A DNA stretch of 64,000 bases from Candidatus Faeciplasma pullistercoris (GTDB taxonomy: Bacteria > Bacillota > Clostridia > Oscillospirales > Ruminococcaceae). The stretch is taken from positions 1 to 64,000 of the forward strand of contig DVLL01000006.1 of NCBI GenBank assembly GCA_018715525.1, in the 5' to 3' direction. Below are positions 27,921 to 37,114 of the stretch, piece by piece (within the stretch, counting starts at the first letter, position 1; every line of letters begins with the position of its first letter). The notes under the pieces are model-generated. The model searched no databases and was not told the DNA's origin. It saw only the letters and a list, made by a program, of their open reading frames with translations. The translations under genes and the position numbers were made by a program.

Positions 27921-28403
27921 TCAGAATATAACCTCGAACAAGCCGTAGGAAACAGTGAGCATGATTATTCCCGCTATCAGCACGCCGATAAATATCAAAG
28001 GAAAAGCTATCTTCGGTCTTATCCCGAGCACCGTAGCAACCAGCGCGCCAGTCCACGCCCCTGTTCCGGGCAGAGGGATCGCCACCAGTATCATAAGCCC
28101 GAGCGAGCCGTACTTTTCTATCGTGTCCTTGTTCTTATATGCCTTGTTCTCTAGCCACAAGGCGGTTTTACCCAGAAAATTGTCCTGCGTCTTCATCCAT
28201 TTGAGTATGCCGTTCAAAAGAAGCAGAACGAATGGTATCGGCAGCATATTGCCGAGCACCGCAGCCGCGAACGCGACCAGCGGGCTGAGACCGAAGCCTA
28301 CTCCGTAGGGCAGTCCGCCTCTGAGCTCGACTATCGGCATCATCGAAATAATAAATGTCGCCACCAGCTTGCCTATATAGGTAGATGTCAGCCAAGAGAT
28401 CAT
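27921..28403 (-). CDS. Small multi-drug export (COG2426-type) membrane protein
   Basis: 160 aa; MMPIVELRGGLPYGVGFGLSPLVAFAAAVLGNMLPIPFVLL...AIPLPGTGAWTGAL. Confidence 0.85.
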   Translation of the reverse strand: MISWLTSTYIGKLVATFIISMMPIVELRGGLPYGVGFGLSPLVAFAAAVLGNMLPIPFVLLLLNGILKWMKTQDNFLGKTALWLENKAYKNKDTIEKYGSLGLMILVAIPLPGTGAWTGALVATVLGIRPKIAFPLIFIGVLIAGIIMLTVSYGLFEVIF

Positions 28404-28423
28404 CAGTTTTTCTCCTTTGTCTG

Positions 28424-29413
28424 TTATTCCGCATAAAGTGAGGATATCTCACCAAGCTTCTTTCTCGCCTCATTCCTCACCCACTCGGGCGAAATGACCT
28501 CGGCGTCGCTGCCAAACTGGAACAGCCAGCCCCAGAATGTCGGGCTTACCTGGATATCAAGTCTCACGCTGAATTTGTCCTCGGATACCCTGTTTATGTG
28601 AACGCCGTCTCCAAACCTGTCTATAAGGACATTTATCAGCGATGTGGACATCTCAAGAGTAACAGTTTCCTTTGTCCCGCCGTACATGCTGTATGTCCCC
28701 ATCAGCTCCTTTGCAAGCTCCTCCTCGCCTATACTCAGCTCGCGGCGCTTTTCATCCGTGAGGGCGACCCCGACCATTCTGTCTACACGATAGCGGCAAA
28801 GCTCGCCGTGCTTTTTGCAGTAGCAGACAAGATAGTAGCAGTCGCTTTCCCATATGAGATAGTAGGGCGAGACCTGATAAAGCTCTCCCTGATGGCGAAA
28901 TCTCTTCTTTTTGTCCAGTCCGTACTCAGTATACCTGAAGGTTATCTGCCTGTCGCGGTAAATGGCGTCGTGGATTACGTTTATCGAGTAGTATATCGCC
29001 TCGTTATAGTTCTTGACGCGGTTACCTACATATATGGTACGCCTGAGCTGCTGCGCTTTATACCTGCTTGTCAGAGTTTGAAGCTTTTTTATCAGCTCGT
29101 TTGACTTTTTCTTTGTCAAAAACTTGGAGGATGCAACGGCATCTGCGAGCACCGATAGCTCCTCGTCCTGAAAGGTCCGTGTGCTGACATAATAGTAGTT
29201 TGAATGCCCGACCTTTTCGGTAACTATATCAAGCCCGGCTTCAGAAAGCGTCGCGATGTCGTCATAGACCGTCTTTCTCTCCGAGCTTATGCCAAAGCCC
29301 GCAAGCCGCTGAATTATCTCGTTTCCGGACAGCTTGTGGTTCTCGTCGGTCTCGCTTAGAAGTATGTTCTGTAAAACAAGCAGCTTGTGCTTCTGCCTTG
29401 CCTGCATAGCCAT
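28424..29413 (-). CDS. WYL-domain HTH transcriptional regulator
   Basis: 329 aa; N-terminal HTH plus WYL region (HQGELYQVSPYYLIWESDCYYLVCYCKKHGELCRYRVDRM). Confidence 0.87.
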   Translation of the reverse strand: MAMQARQKHKLLVLQNILLSETDENHKLSGNEIIQRLAGFGISSERKTVYDDIATLSEAGLDIVTEKVGHSNYYYVSTRTFQDEELSVLADAVASSKFLTKKKSNELIKKLQTLTSRYKAQQLRRTIYVGNRVKNYNEAIYYSINVIHDAIYRDRQITFRYTEYGLDKKKRFRHQGELYQVSPYYLIWESDCYYLVCYCKKHGELCRYRVDRMVGVALTDEKRRELSIGEEELAKELMGTYSMYGGTKETVTLEMSTSLINVLIDRFGDGVHINRVSEDKFSVRLDIQVSPTFWGWLFQFGSDAEVISPEWVRNEARKKLGEISSLYAE

Positions 29414-29616
29414 CAGCTGTTCTCCACCGGCTTTGTCACCTTGCCGTCCGGCTCGACAAACTCGATCCTGTCAAGCTGCGCCCTGAGGTTGCCGACCACC
29501 GCCTCGCGGTACTCGTTTCTAAGGAGCTGCTGCTCCGCCTTCTCGGCGTCTGTCAGTCCCTCGGCACGGGATTTTTTAGCCAAAAAGTTTATTCTGTCTA
29601 TCTTAGCCTTTTCCAT
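29413..29616 (-). CDS. DUF896 domain protein
   Basis: 67 aa; MEKAKIDRINFLAKKSRAEGLTDAEKAEQQLLRNEYREAVVGNLRAQLD. Confidence 0.9.
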   Translation of the reverse strand: MEKAKIDRINFLAKKSRAEGLTDAEKAEQQLLRNEYREAVVGNLRAQLDRIEFVEPDGKVTKPVENS

Positions 29617-29737
29617 TTTTCGCTCCGGTCATTAAAAGCTTACTTTATTCGGCAAGCGCCGCATAAAGTAGTCCCATTATACTACAGCCGGTTGCAGAAT
29701 GCAAGCTCTTCTGTCCAAAAAATAGCCCTTTTCTTGG

Positions 29738-29765
29738 TTGACATTTTGGAATGAAATGGTATTAT
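29738..29765 (+). promoter_or_regulatory. Sigma-70-type promoter overlapped by a LexA-like operator
   Basis: TTGACA - 16 nt - TATTAT. Confidence 0.6.
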
Positions 29766-29771
29766 TAGTTT

Positions 29772-29793
29772 AAAAAGAACATATGTTCTTTTT
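29772..29793. promoter_or_regulatory. LexA (SOS) box candidate
   Basis: Perfect 22-bp palindrome AAAAAGAACATATGTTCTTTTT containing GAAC-N4-GTTC, positioned just after the -10. Confidence 0.75.
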
Positions 29794-29991
29794 GTGCATA
29801 TGCCGCCTGCGTTACCAAAGTCGCCTCGCCGGTCGAAACGCAGGACACACTCGTCTTGGCGGCGAGCCTCCGGCGGGCAGCATTATACGCTTGCCCGTGT
29901 TTGCGGATGGTACTACGCTCTTGGCATGACCGTATGCACAAGATAAAAGGCTCGGTGCCTGCCGGATGTAAAAGTATTGGAAGGAGAAAGA

Positions 29992-30186
29992 ATGAGAGAG
30001 CTTATTGAAAATTACAAGGCAGAGGTAGAGAGGCTGGAGCAGCACTCAAAAAAGCTGGCTCAAATGATCAAAACCGAAAGGGACATTGATATTGTGAACG
30101 GGCTTACAGCGCGCAAAAAGCTCATAGATATCGAAAAATTTGAGCTTCTTACCGACATTCGCAGTATGCAGGAGTACGTCGGCTAA
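29992..30186 (+). CDS. Small coiled-coil hypothetical protein (64 aa)
   Basis: MRELIENYKAEVERLEQHSKKLAQMIKTERDIDIVNGLTARKKLIDIEKFELLTDIRSMQEYVG; SD GGAAGGAG. Confidence 0.7.
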   Translation: MRELIENYKAEVERLEQHSKKLAQMIKTERDIDIVNGLTARKKLIDIEKFELLTDIRSMQEYVG

Positions 30187-30366
30187 AATTATTTGTGCAG
30201 GTTGAAATAAAATATTTGCATTTCTCGCGGGAATGTGGTAATATAATATTGTAAATTGTTATCTGCATACGCCGGCGCGCTTGAAGTTGGCATGTTTGCT
30301 AATATATTTACTATGACTATTCTTGCGAAAGGACCTTGGCAATAGCGAAGGGCGGGGTGAATTTTT

Positions 30367-30684
30367 ATGAAACTTATTATTGCTATCATCAACGACGACG
30401 ACTTCAGGGGCGTATCCGAAGCTCTTATCAAGGCTGAATTTCAGTCTACAAGGCTTTCTTCTACCGGAAGCTTTCTGAGAGCGGGAAATTCCACCCTGCT
30501 TATCTGCGTCGAGAACGACAGGCTTGACACCTGCATAGGAATCATCCAGAGCCACTGCAAAAAGCGCAAGCAGCTTGTTGCAACCCCTGCCATGCACGGC
30601 TCCTTTGCCTCCTATCCGGTAGAGGTGATAGTCGGAGGCGCTACCGTCTTTGTAACTGACGTCGAGAGGTTTGAAAAGTTCTGA
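30367..30684 (+). CDS. darA: Cyclic-di-AMP receptor (DarA/PstA/YaaQ family)
   Basis: 105 aa; MKLIIAIINDDDFRGVSEALIKAEFQSTRLSSTGSFLRAGNSTLLICVENDR; followed by holB and ricT as in the B. subtilis yaaQ-holB-yaaT region. Confidence 0.9.
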   Translation: MKLIIAIINDDDFRGVSEALIKAEFQSTRLSSTGSFLRAGNSTLLICVENDRLDTCIGIIQSHCKKRKQLVATPAMHGSFASYPVEVIVGGATVFVTDVERFEKF

Positions 30685-30686
30685 GT

Positions 30687-31646
30687 ATGAAGCTCTACTC
30701 AAAAGAGCATCCGGCGGGGCTCATCTCGTCGATGATAGCCCGCGACCGTCTGTGCCGTTCCTTTATCCTCATCGGAGACAAGGGAATAGGCAAAAAAACC
30801 TTTGCCGGATATATGTCTATGCAGGCTCTATGCGAAAGGGCAACCGGCGTTCCCTGCGGAGAATGCCGCTCATGCAGGCTCATAGAGCAGAATATCCACC
30901 CCGATGTTATAACCGTAAAGCCGTCCGGCAAATCCGCTAATTACAGGGTGGATGACCTCAGACCGATTATCTCGGACGCATATACAGCGTCAAACGAGGG
31001 AGGATATAAGATATATATTCTCCCCGAAATAGATAAGGCGCTTCCCGCTGCCCAAAATATCCTCCTTAAGATTTTTGAGGAGCCGCCGGAGCATGTTCTG
31101 TTTATAATGACTGCCGAGAGAAAGGAAAAGATCCTTGAAACCATCCTTTCAAGGGCTGTGGTGATAAATATTACCGAGGCCTCGGAGCAGGATTGCCTCG
31201 CAGCTCTTAAAGACAACGGCATAGCCCCTGACGACGCGGCGAGAGCGTACGACATATACGGAGGAAATATCGGAGCGTGCCTGGCTTACCTCAGCGGCGA
31301 GGGCATTGAAGCCGTAAGGGCTGCGGAAGCCGCGGTAAACGCCATAATATACGGCGACGAATATTCACTTTGCAAGGCGCTCTTTATATCCGACCGGGAG
31401 CTCGGTCTTCAGGTGGTAGCCGAGCTGTCAAAGGCGGTCTGCGCGGCAGCGTCCATGAAGCAGGGAGGACCAAAAACAAAATATCTTCACTCGCTGACCC
31501 GAGGACTTATGGAAAGCATAAGGCTGAGCGGTCTTATTGGTATGTATGAAGACCTGAAGCAGGCGGCGGACAAGCTTTCCGGCAATTCAAATGTCCTGCT
31601 CACAATGTGCGACCTCGGCGCTTCGCTGAGGACGGATTCAATATAG
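30687..31646 (+). CDS. holB: DNA polymerase III subunit delta'
   Basis: 319 aa; FILIGDKGIGKKTFAGYM...CGECRSCRLIEQNIHPDV...EIDKALPAAQNILLKIFEEPPEHVLFI. Confidence 0.88.
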   Translation: MKLYSKEHPAGLISSMIARDRLCRSFILIGDKGIGKKTFAGYMSMQALCERATGVPCGECRSCRLIEQNIHPDVITVKPSGKSANYRVDDLRPIISDAYTASNEGGYKIYILPEIDKALPAAQNILLKIFEEPPEHVLFIMTAERKEKILETILSRAVVINITEASEQDCLAALKDNGIAPDDAARAYDIYGGNIGACLAYLSGEGIEAVRAAEAAVNAIIYGDEYSLCKALFISDRELGLQVVAELSKAVCAAASMKQGGPKTKYLHSLTRGLMESIRLSGLIGMYEDLKQAADKLSGNSNVLLTMCDLGASLRTDSI

Positions 31647-31719
31647 TTTTTATGTAGAAAGGAAAAACACCGGCTTTACAGCCCCCACGAGGCTCAGTCC
31701 GGTATGGTAAAAGCATGGT

Positions 31720-32577
31720 ATGACCGAAATAATCGGAGTCAGATTCAAGAGCGTCGGCAAAATGTACTACTTCTCCCCCGACGGCAGAGAGCTGAAAATC
31801 GGAGACAAGGTGATAGTAGAGACCGCGAGGGGCGTTGAGTGCGGCGAGGTGGTGCTTGGCAACAAGGTTGTTGAGGATGACCAGATAGTAGCACCCCTCA
31901 AGCCGGTTATAAGGACCGCTACCGAAGAGGATCTGTGTCAGATAGAGAAGAACCAGCTCAAGGAAAAGGAAGCCTTTGGTATCTGCGAGAAAAAAATCGC
32001 TCAATACAAGCTTAACATGAGCCTTGTAGACGTGGAGTGCACCTTTGACAACTCCAAGCTCCTGTTTTACTTTACCTCGGAAAACCGCGTGGATTTCAGA
32101 GAGCTTGTAAAGGACTTGGCGTCGGTATTCCACACCAGAATAGAGCTTAGGCAGATAGGCGTCAGGGATGAAGCCAAAATGCTCGGCGGACTGGGAGTCT
32201 GCGGCAGGGAGTTCTGCTGCTCGAGCTTTTTAGGCGAGTTCCAGCCAGTGTCCATAAAGATGGCAAAGGAGCAGAGCCTGTCCCTCAATCCTACAAAGAT
32301 ATCCGGCACCTGCGGCAGACTGATGTGCTGTCTCAAGTACGAGCAGGACGGATATGAGGAGCTTCTGAGGCTTACGCCGAAGGTAGGCGCGGTAGTAGAG
32401 ACTCCGTCAGGAAAAGGCGTTGTCACCGACGCTAACCTCATCTCGGGCAAGCTTCACGTCAGGCTTGCCGACAGCGACGGCAGCACGGTATTTGACCGCT
32501 CGCAGGTAAAGCTCATCAAGGACTCTGTAATAAAGGTCAACAAGGATGAAATCAAGGCTCTGAAGGGTCTTGAATAA
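31720..32577 (+). CDS. ricT: PSP1 domain protein RicT/YaaT
   Basis: 285 aa; VIVETARGVECGEVVLGNK...ELVKDLASVFHTRIELRQIGVRDEAKMLGGLGVCGREFCCSSFL...KISGTCGRLMCCLKYE. Confidence 0.93.
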   Translation: MTEIIGVRFKSVGKMYYFSPDGRELKIGDKVIVETARGVECGEVVLGNKVVEDDQIVAPLKPVIRTATEEDLCQIEKNQLKEKEAFGICEKKIAQYKLNMSLVDVECTFDNSKLLFYFTSENRVDFRELVKDLASVFHTRIELRQIGVRDEAKMLGGLGVCGREFCCSSFLGEFQPVSIKMAKEQSLSLNPTKISGTCGRLMCCLKYEQDGYEELLRLTPKVGAVVETPSGKGVVTDANLISGKLHVRLADSDGSTVFDRSQVKLIKDSVIKVNKDEIKALKGLE

Positions 32578-32582
32578 TTGAT

Positions 32583-32619
32583 GAACCGATTGCCTTGGCA
32601 AGGCGGTCGGTTTTTTGTT
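32583..32619 (+). terminator. Intrinsic terminator after ricT
   Basis: AACCGATTGCCttggCAAGGCGGTCGGTTTTTT. Confidence 0.8.
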
Positions 32620-32650
32620 CGCTTTTTGTATGTAAGCGAACCGCTCCGCC

Positions 32651-33001
32651 TTAGTTCCCGGTGAGTCCAAAGCTTACCTGAAGCGCCGCGTTGATTTTAT
32701 TCATCGAGGTCTGGTCCAGCACGCCCATTCTCTCCTTGAGCCGCTGCTTATCGATAGTGCGTATCTGCTCCAAAAGCACTATGCTGTCCTTGGCAAGACC
32801 GCATGAGCCCGAGCCTATCTCGATGTGCGTGGGCAGGTGGCTTTTATCCCGCTGGCTGGTTATCGCAGCGGCAATCACGGTTGGCGAATGCCTGTTTCCG
32901 ACGTCGTTCTGGACTATCAGCACCGGTCTTACGCCTCCCTGCTCAGAACCCACCACCGGGCTCAGATCCGCGTAATATATTTCTCCCCTGTATATTGACA
33001 T
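32651..33001 (-). CDS. mazF: MazF/PemK family endoribonuclease toxin
   Basis: 116 aa; IYRGEIYYADLSPVVGSEQGGVRPVLIVQNDVGNRHSPTVIAAAITSQ...LLEQIRTIDKQRLKERMG. Confidence 0.92.
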   Translation of the reverse strand: MSIYRGEIYYADLSPVVGSEQGGVRPVLIVQNDVGNRHSPTVIAAAITSQRDKSHLPTHIEIGSGSCGLAKDSIVLLEQIRTIDKQRLKERMGVLDQTSMNKINAALQVSFGLTGN

Positions 33002-33158
33002 GGCTAACTCTCCTTATCTGAAATTATCGGGTAAAAATCTTTCATCTGTATTCTTGACAATAGTTTGTACATTATTCAGCTCTGAGGGGAGAAGAGCCTT
33101 GATATAGTGTATGCGGATTTGTCCTTCGGTGACTTAGCCATATGCGCATTACGCGTGC

Positions 33159-33199
33159 ATAAAAAATCCTCCAAAGCACAAGGCTTCGGAGGACTTTGT
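33159..33199 (-). terminator. Intrinsic terminator downstream of xylB
   Basis: TCCTCCGAAGCC...GCTTTGGAGGATTTTTT on the minus strand. Confidence 0.8.
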
Positions 33200-33214
33200 T
33201 TATAATCAAGAAAA

Positions 33215-34738
33215 TCAGATGCTTGCGAGCTTCTTGAAGGACGCCTTGAGTGCGGGATAGATCTCGGTGTAAAGCTGATAGTACTTCTCGTACTCGGGGA
33301 TATGCTCTGCTATCGGCTGCTGGATCTTGTCGGTCTTGATGACCTCGCGGCAGGCCTCGGGAACGCTTGAGTAGAGTCCCGCGCCCACGCCGGCAAGTAT
33401 CGCTACGCCCAGAGCAGGACCTTCCTTGGAGGAAGCGGTCTTAACAGGGCAGGCGTAGAGGTCTGCGAGCATCTGTCTCCAGATCGGGCTCGATCCTCCT
33501 CCGCCGCACGCCATCATGTCTGATACTGAAACATTCATCTGCTTGAACACCTCAACGCAGTCGCGCAAAGAGTAGGATACTCCCTCCATTACAGCCCTGA
33601 GCATATCCTTCTTGGTGTGCATAGCTGAAAGACCGAAGAATACGCCTCTTGCGTCAGGGTCGAGGTGAGGAGTTCTCTCGCCCATCAGATATGGCAGATA
33701 CAGAAGCCTGTTCGCTCCTATCGGGACGGTGTCCGTTTCCTTATCCATGAGGTAATAGGTGTCTACATCCATAAGCTTGGCGGTCTCCTTCTCGGCGTTG
33801 CAGAAGTTGTCCCTGAACCACTTGAGAGAAAGTCCCGCGCCCTGCGTGACGCCCATTACATGCCAGCATCCCGGAACAGCGGCGCAGCAGGTGTGCACTC
33901 TTCCGAGCTTATCGTACATCATCGAGGAGGTATGAGCGAATACTACGCCCGAGGTGCCTATTGTCGTGAACGCCTTTCCGTCCTCGACTACGCCTGTTCC
34001 GACAGCGGCGGCGGCATTGTCGCCCGCTCCGCCTACGACGGGAGTGCCCTCGCACAGACCGGTGAGCTCAGCCATTTGCTTGGTGAGTCTTCCTGTTATC
34101 TCGCAGGACTCATACACCTTGCCCAGCATAGACTTGTCGAGACCCAGGCGCTCTATTACCTCGTCAGACCAGTTCCTTTCGGCGATATTAAGAAGCTGCA
34201 TGCCGGAAGCGTCCGAAACCTCGGTGGCATATTCGTGTGTCAGGACAAACCTGATATAGTCCTTTGGCAGAAGAATATGACGGCATCTCTCGTAATTCTG
34301 GGGCTCATTGTTCTTTACCCAAAGTATCTTGGCAGCCGTCCAGCCGGTAAGAGCGGGGTTAGCAGTGATCTCGATGAGCTTCTCCCTGCCCAGAATCTCG
34401 TTCATCTGGTCTACCTCGTGAGCTGTTCTCTGGTCGCACCAGATTATTGAGCGGCGGATGACCTCGTTCTGCTTGTCGAGCATGACAAGTCCGTGCATCT
34501 GTCCGGAAAGACCGATGCCCTTTACATCCTCCTTGTTGACTCCGCTTATCTTCATTACCGCCTTGATGGTGTTTACGGCGGCGTTTGCCCAGTCGGCGGG
34601 GTCCTGCTCAGCGTAGCCGTTCTGAGGCTGATACATCGGGTACTCTATGGTATTCGATGCTATGACCTTGCCGGTCTCGTCAAAAAGAACCGTCTTGGTT
34701 CCGCTCGTTCCGATGTCTATGCCTATGATGTATGCCAT
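33215..34738 (-). CDS. xylB: Xylulokinase
   Basis: 507 aa FGGY kinase; YIIGIDIGTSGTKTVLFD...LSGQMHGLVMLD...GAGDNAAAAVGTGV...CGGGGSSPIWRQMLADLY. Confidence 0.93.
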   Translation of the reverse strand: MAYIIGIDIGTSGTKTVLFDETGKVIASNTIEYPMYQPQNGYAEQDPADWANAAVNTIKAVMKISGVNKEDVKGIGLSGQMHGLVMLDKQNEVIRRSIIWCDQRTAHEVDQMNEILGREKLIEITANPALTGWTAAKILWVKNNEPQNYERCRHILLPKDYIRFVLTHEYATEVSDASGMQLLNIAERNWSDEVIERLGLDKSMLGKVYESCEITGRLTKQMAELTGLCEGTPVVGGAGDNAAAAVGTGVVEDGKAFTTIGTSGVVFAHTSSMMYDKLGRVHTCCAAVPGCWHVMGVTQGAGLSLKWFRDNFCNAEKETAKLMDVDTYYLMDKETDTVPIGANRLLYLPYLMGERTPHLDPDARGVFFGLSAMHTKKDMLRAVMEGVSYSLRDCVEVFKQMNVSVSDMMACGGGGSSPIWRQMLADLYACPVKTASSKEGPALGVAILAGVGAGLYSSVPEACREVIKTDKIQQPIAEHIPEYEKYYQLYTEIYPALKASFKKLASI

Positions 34739-34792
34739 ATGCGTTCCTCCAAATCTAATATTTTTACCGGTTGTCCGGTTATGATCTACAGT

Positions 34793-35356
34793 TTATTCCC
34801 TGTCAGCCTTGTACATTCCCACTTCCGCGAGATTTTCAACTATGTTCATATAGCCCTCGTCGTCGCTTTCGACCGACTCTCTCATGCCTCGGTTATTTTC
34901 GCTTAGGATATCCCATATGCTCACGCAATCATCGTTTCTAAGGTATCCCAGCTCCTGCGCTATCTCGCAAAAGCCGTCTATGTATCTCGAATACACGCTC
35001 AGGAGCTGATATTCCCGCATATAGATCTCGCTGCCGTCCGAATGCGAGCCGAAGCCGAAGCGGATAACCCCGTCCGAGAAGAGTATCCCGCCGTATCTGT
35101 CGAGTATAGCCTCAGCTACGGGTATCGTGCAGTTGTCGAGATAGTAGGTGTCATATCCCTCGTCGTCATCCTCCCTCGGGATTTCAAGGAAGAAAAAGAC
35201 CGGCTCCGGCAAAAGTCTAACTGCCTGCTTGAAAAACTCCTTATAGTCCTCGGCGGAAAGAGTCAGCTCGATAGTCTCGCCGTCAAGCCGGTATTCCTTG
35301 CGAAGAGCCTGCGTATCGTCCACCGACACGCCGTGAATAAGCTTTATTTTCGACAT
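34793..35356 (-). CDS. Hypothetical protein
   Basis: 187-aa ORF, acidic, no recognised family. Confidence 0.6.
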   Translation of the reverse strand: MSKIKLIHGVSVDDTQALRKEYRLDGETIELTLSAEDYKEFFKQAVRLLPEPVFFFLEIPREDDDEGYDTYYLDNCTIPVAEAILDRYGGILFSDGVIRFGFGSHSDGSEIYMREYQLLSVYSRYIDGFCEIAQELGYLRNDDCVSIWDILSENNRGMRESVESDDEGYMNIVENLAEVGMYKADRE

Positions 35357-35498
35357 GTGCCGACATTCACCCCAATAACGACATTTTTAGTCCAAATAAT
35401 CGTACCATATATCCCGGCTTTGCGCCTTTGAGTCCGTATAAACGTACCCCTCGCCATATATAATGGAATCAGAAAACAAGTAAAAAGGCGGGATCAGC

Positions 35499-35732
35499 AT
35501 GTTAAATCTGTTAACCTACATCTCAATACTTTCCCTGGGTCTTATCGGGCTCTACCGTCTGAGGTCGGGACTTCTTATCATCCAGCGCAGACGGGACGCA
35601 GCCCAAAGGTTCTCCAAATCATCCGGCATATCCCAAGACATATGCTCAGGCACATGTGCAAGCGCAAATATATCCTCCGATATTATACCAAAAGAGGACG
35701 AACATTGCAAGCATTTTAAGTGCGCGGGCTGA
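35499..35732 (+). CDS. Small hypothetical protein with N-terminal TM
   Basis: 77 aa; MLNLLTYISILSLGLIGLYRL hydrophobic start then Cys-rich tail. Confidence 0.4.
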   Translation: MLNLLTYISILSLGLIGLYRLRSGLLIIQRRRDAAQRFSKSSGISQDICSGTCASANISSDIIPKEDEHCKHFKCAG

Positions 35733-35797
35733 GTTATTTCATCAGCTTCTGGACATTTTTCCGAATTTGTTGTATTATATAGCTGTCGGGACACAGA

Positions 35798-37009
35798 TTG
35801 TCCCAAGCTATGGAGGTTAAAATGGAGTATCTTATGCTTGCGCTGCTTATTGCGGCGATAATTTTAATGATAATCATACTGCTGCGGCAGATCAGAAGCG
35901 AAAAAAATGAAAACAGCGCGCAGCGTTCTCTTGAAATTGAAATGCTCGGCTCAAGGCTTGACGACCTGCGCCGCGACTTTCAAAGCGGCTCGAAGCTTCA
36001 GCGAGAGGAGCTGAACGCAGCTATTGAGTCAAACCGCAGGGCTACCACCGACGCCGTGGGCAGAGAGCTCAGCGATGTCAGGGTAGTCCTAAACGAAAAG
36101 CTTGACGCAATACGCGGAGTGGTGGACGAAAAGTTGACCAAGGCGCTTGACGAGAGGCTTGACACCAACTTCAAGCAGGTCGCGGACAGCCTTGGAAAGC
36201 TTTACAGCTCGCTCGGGGAGCTGAGTAAGCTCAGCGGCGGAGTTCAGGACCTTAACCGCACGCTCTCAAATGTAAAAACAAGAGGAATATGGGGAGAGCA
36301 GCAGCTCGGTGCGATTTTGGAGGACATCCTCACCCCGTCCCAGTATGACACAAACGCCATAACCAAGCGCGGCTCGTCCGACAGAGTAGAATTTGCCATA
36401 AAGCTTCCGTCCAAAACCGGAGACAGGGGGTATACCTACCTGCCGATAGACTCAAAGCTCCCTGCCGACATATACTCAAGACTTTGCGACGCAGCCGACA
36501 GGTGTGATCCTGACGGAGTAGCGGCGGCCTCAAAGGAGCTTGAGCAGAGGATCAAGGCTGAGGCAAAGTCGATAAGCACCAAGTACATAGACGTCCCTCA
36601 GACCACCGATTTCGCCGTGATGTTTCTCCCCACCGAGGGGCTCTACGCGGAGGTGCTCAGGATAAGGGGCTTAAGCGAGTGGTGCCAGAGCAGCACAAGG
36701 GTGATGATAGCAGGACCCACGACGATCACCGCGCTGCTTACCAGCCTGCGGGTAGGCTTTGACAACTTCACTCTGAACGAAAAGAGCGCGGAGGTCATGA
36801 AGCTCCTGAGCGCGATAAAGTCGCAGTACGCCAAGTTCAGCGACCAGATAGACTTAGTTCAGAAGAGACTCATCGCCGCAAGTCAGTCGGCGGACGAGCT
36901 CAAGCACCGCTCGGATATAATCCAGAGAAAGATGAAGGCCGTCAGCGAGCTGAGCGACGCCGAATCAAGAGCGCTGCTCGAAATCGGGCTTGACGGCTCG
37001 GAGGATTAG
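35798..37009 (+). CDS. rmuC: DNA recombination protein RmuC
   Basis: 403 aa; N-terminal TM and coiled coil, then GIWGEQQLGAILEDILTPSQYDTN...PIDSKLPADIY...FAVMFLPTEGLYAEVL. True start may be a few codons downstream. Confidence 0.92.
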   Translation: MSQAMEVKMEYLMLALLIAAIILMIIILLRQIRSEKNENSAQRSLEIEMLGSRLDDLRRDFQSGSKLQREELNAAIESNRRATTDAVGRELSDVRVVLNEKLDAIRGVVDEKLTKALDERLDTNFKQVADSLGKLYSSLGELSKLSGGVQDLNRTLSNVKTRGIWGEQQLGAILEDILTPSQYDTNAITKRGSSDRVEFAIKLPSKTGDRGYTYLPIDSKLPADIYSRLCDAADRCDPDGVAAASKELEQRIKAEAKSISTKYIDVPQTTDFAVMFLPTEGLYAEVLRIRGLSEWCQSSTRVMIAGPTTITALLTSLRVGFDNFTLNEKSAEVMKLLSAIKSQYAKFSDQIDLVQKRLIAASQSADELKHRSDIIQRKMKAVSELSDAESRALLEIGLDGSED

Positions 37010-37033
37010 GCTCGTTGGATCAAAGGATAAAAT

Positions 37034-37082
37034 AACCGCTTCTCGGGAGCTTCAAGCAATCCCGAAAAGCGGTTGTTTTTTT
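37034..37082 (+). terminator. Intrinsic terminator after rmuC
   Basis: AACCGCTTCTCGGGA...TCCCGAAAAGCGGTTGTTTTTTTT. Confidence 0.88.
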
Positions 37083-37114
37083 TCAAACCGGGCGCTGCGC
37101 CGGCAACGACGGGG

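Noticed and set aside
29772-29793. Palindrome as an intrinsic terminator of the DUF896/WYL side
   Set aside because: Stem is A/T-rich with only two G-C pairs per arm, and it sits at the right spacing after a -10 element, fitting an operator better. The DUF896 gene also points away.
29812-30045. 77-aa minus-strand ORF in the region after the LexA-like site
   Set aside because: Overlaps the better-supported plus-strand 64-aa gene and its structured leader; no family resemblance.
33665-34450. 261-aa plus-strand ORF opposite xylB
   Set aside because: Antisense codon-bias shadow of a recognised gene.
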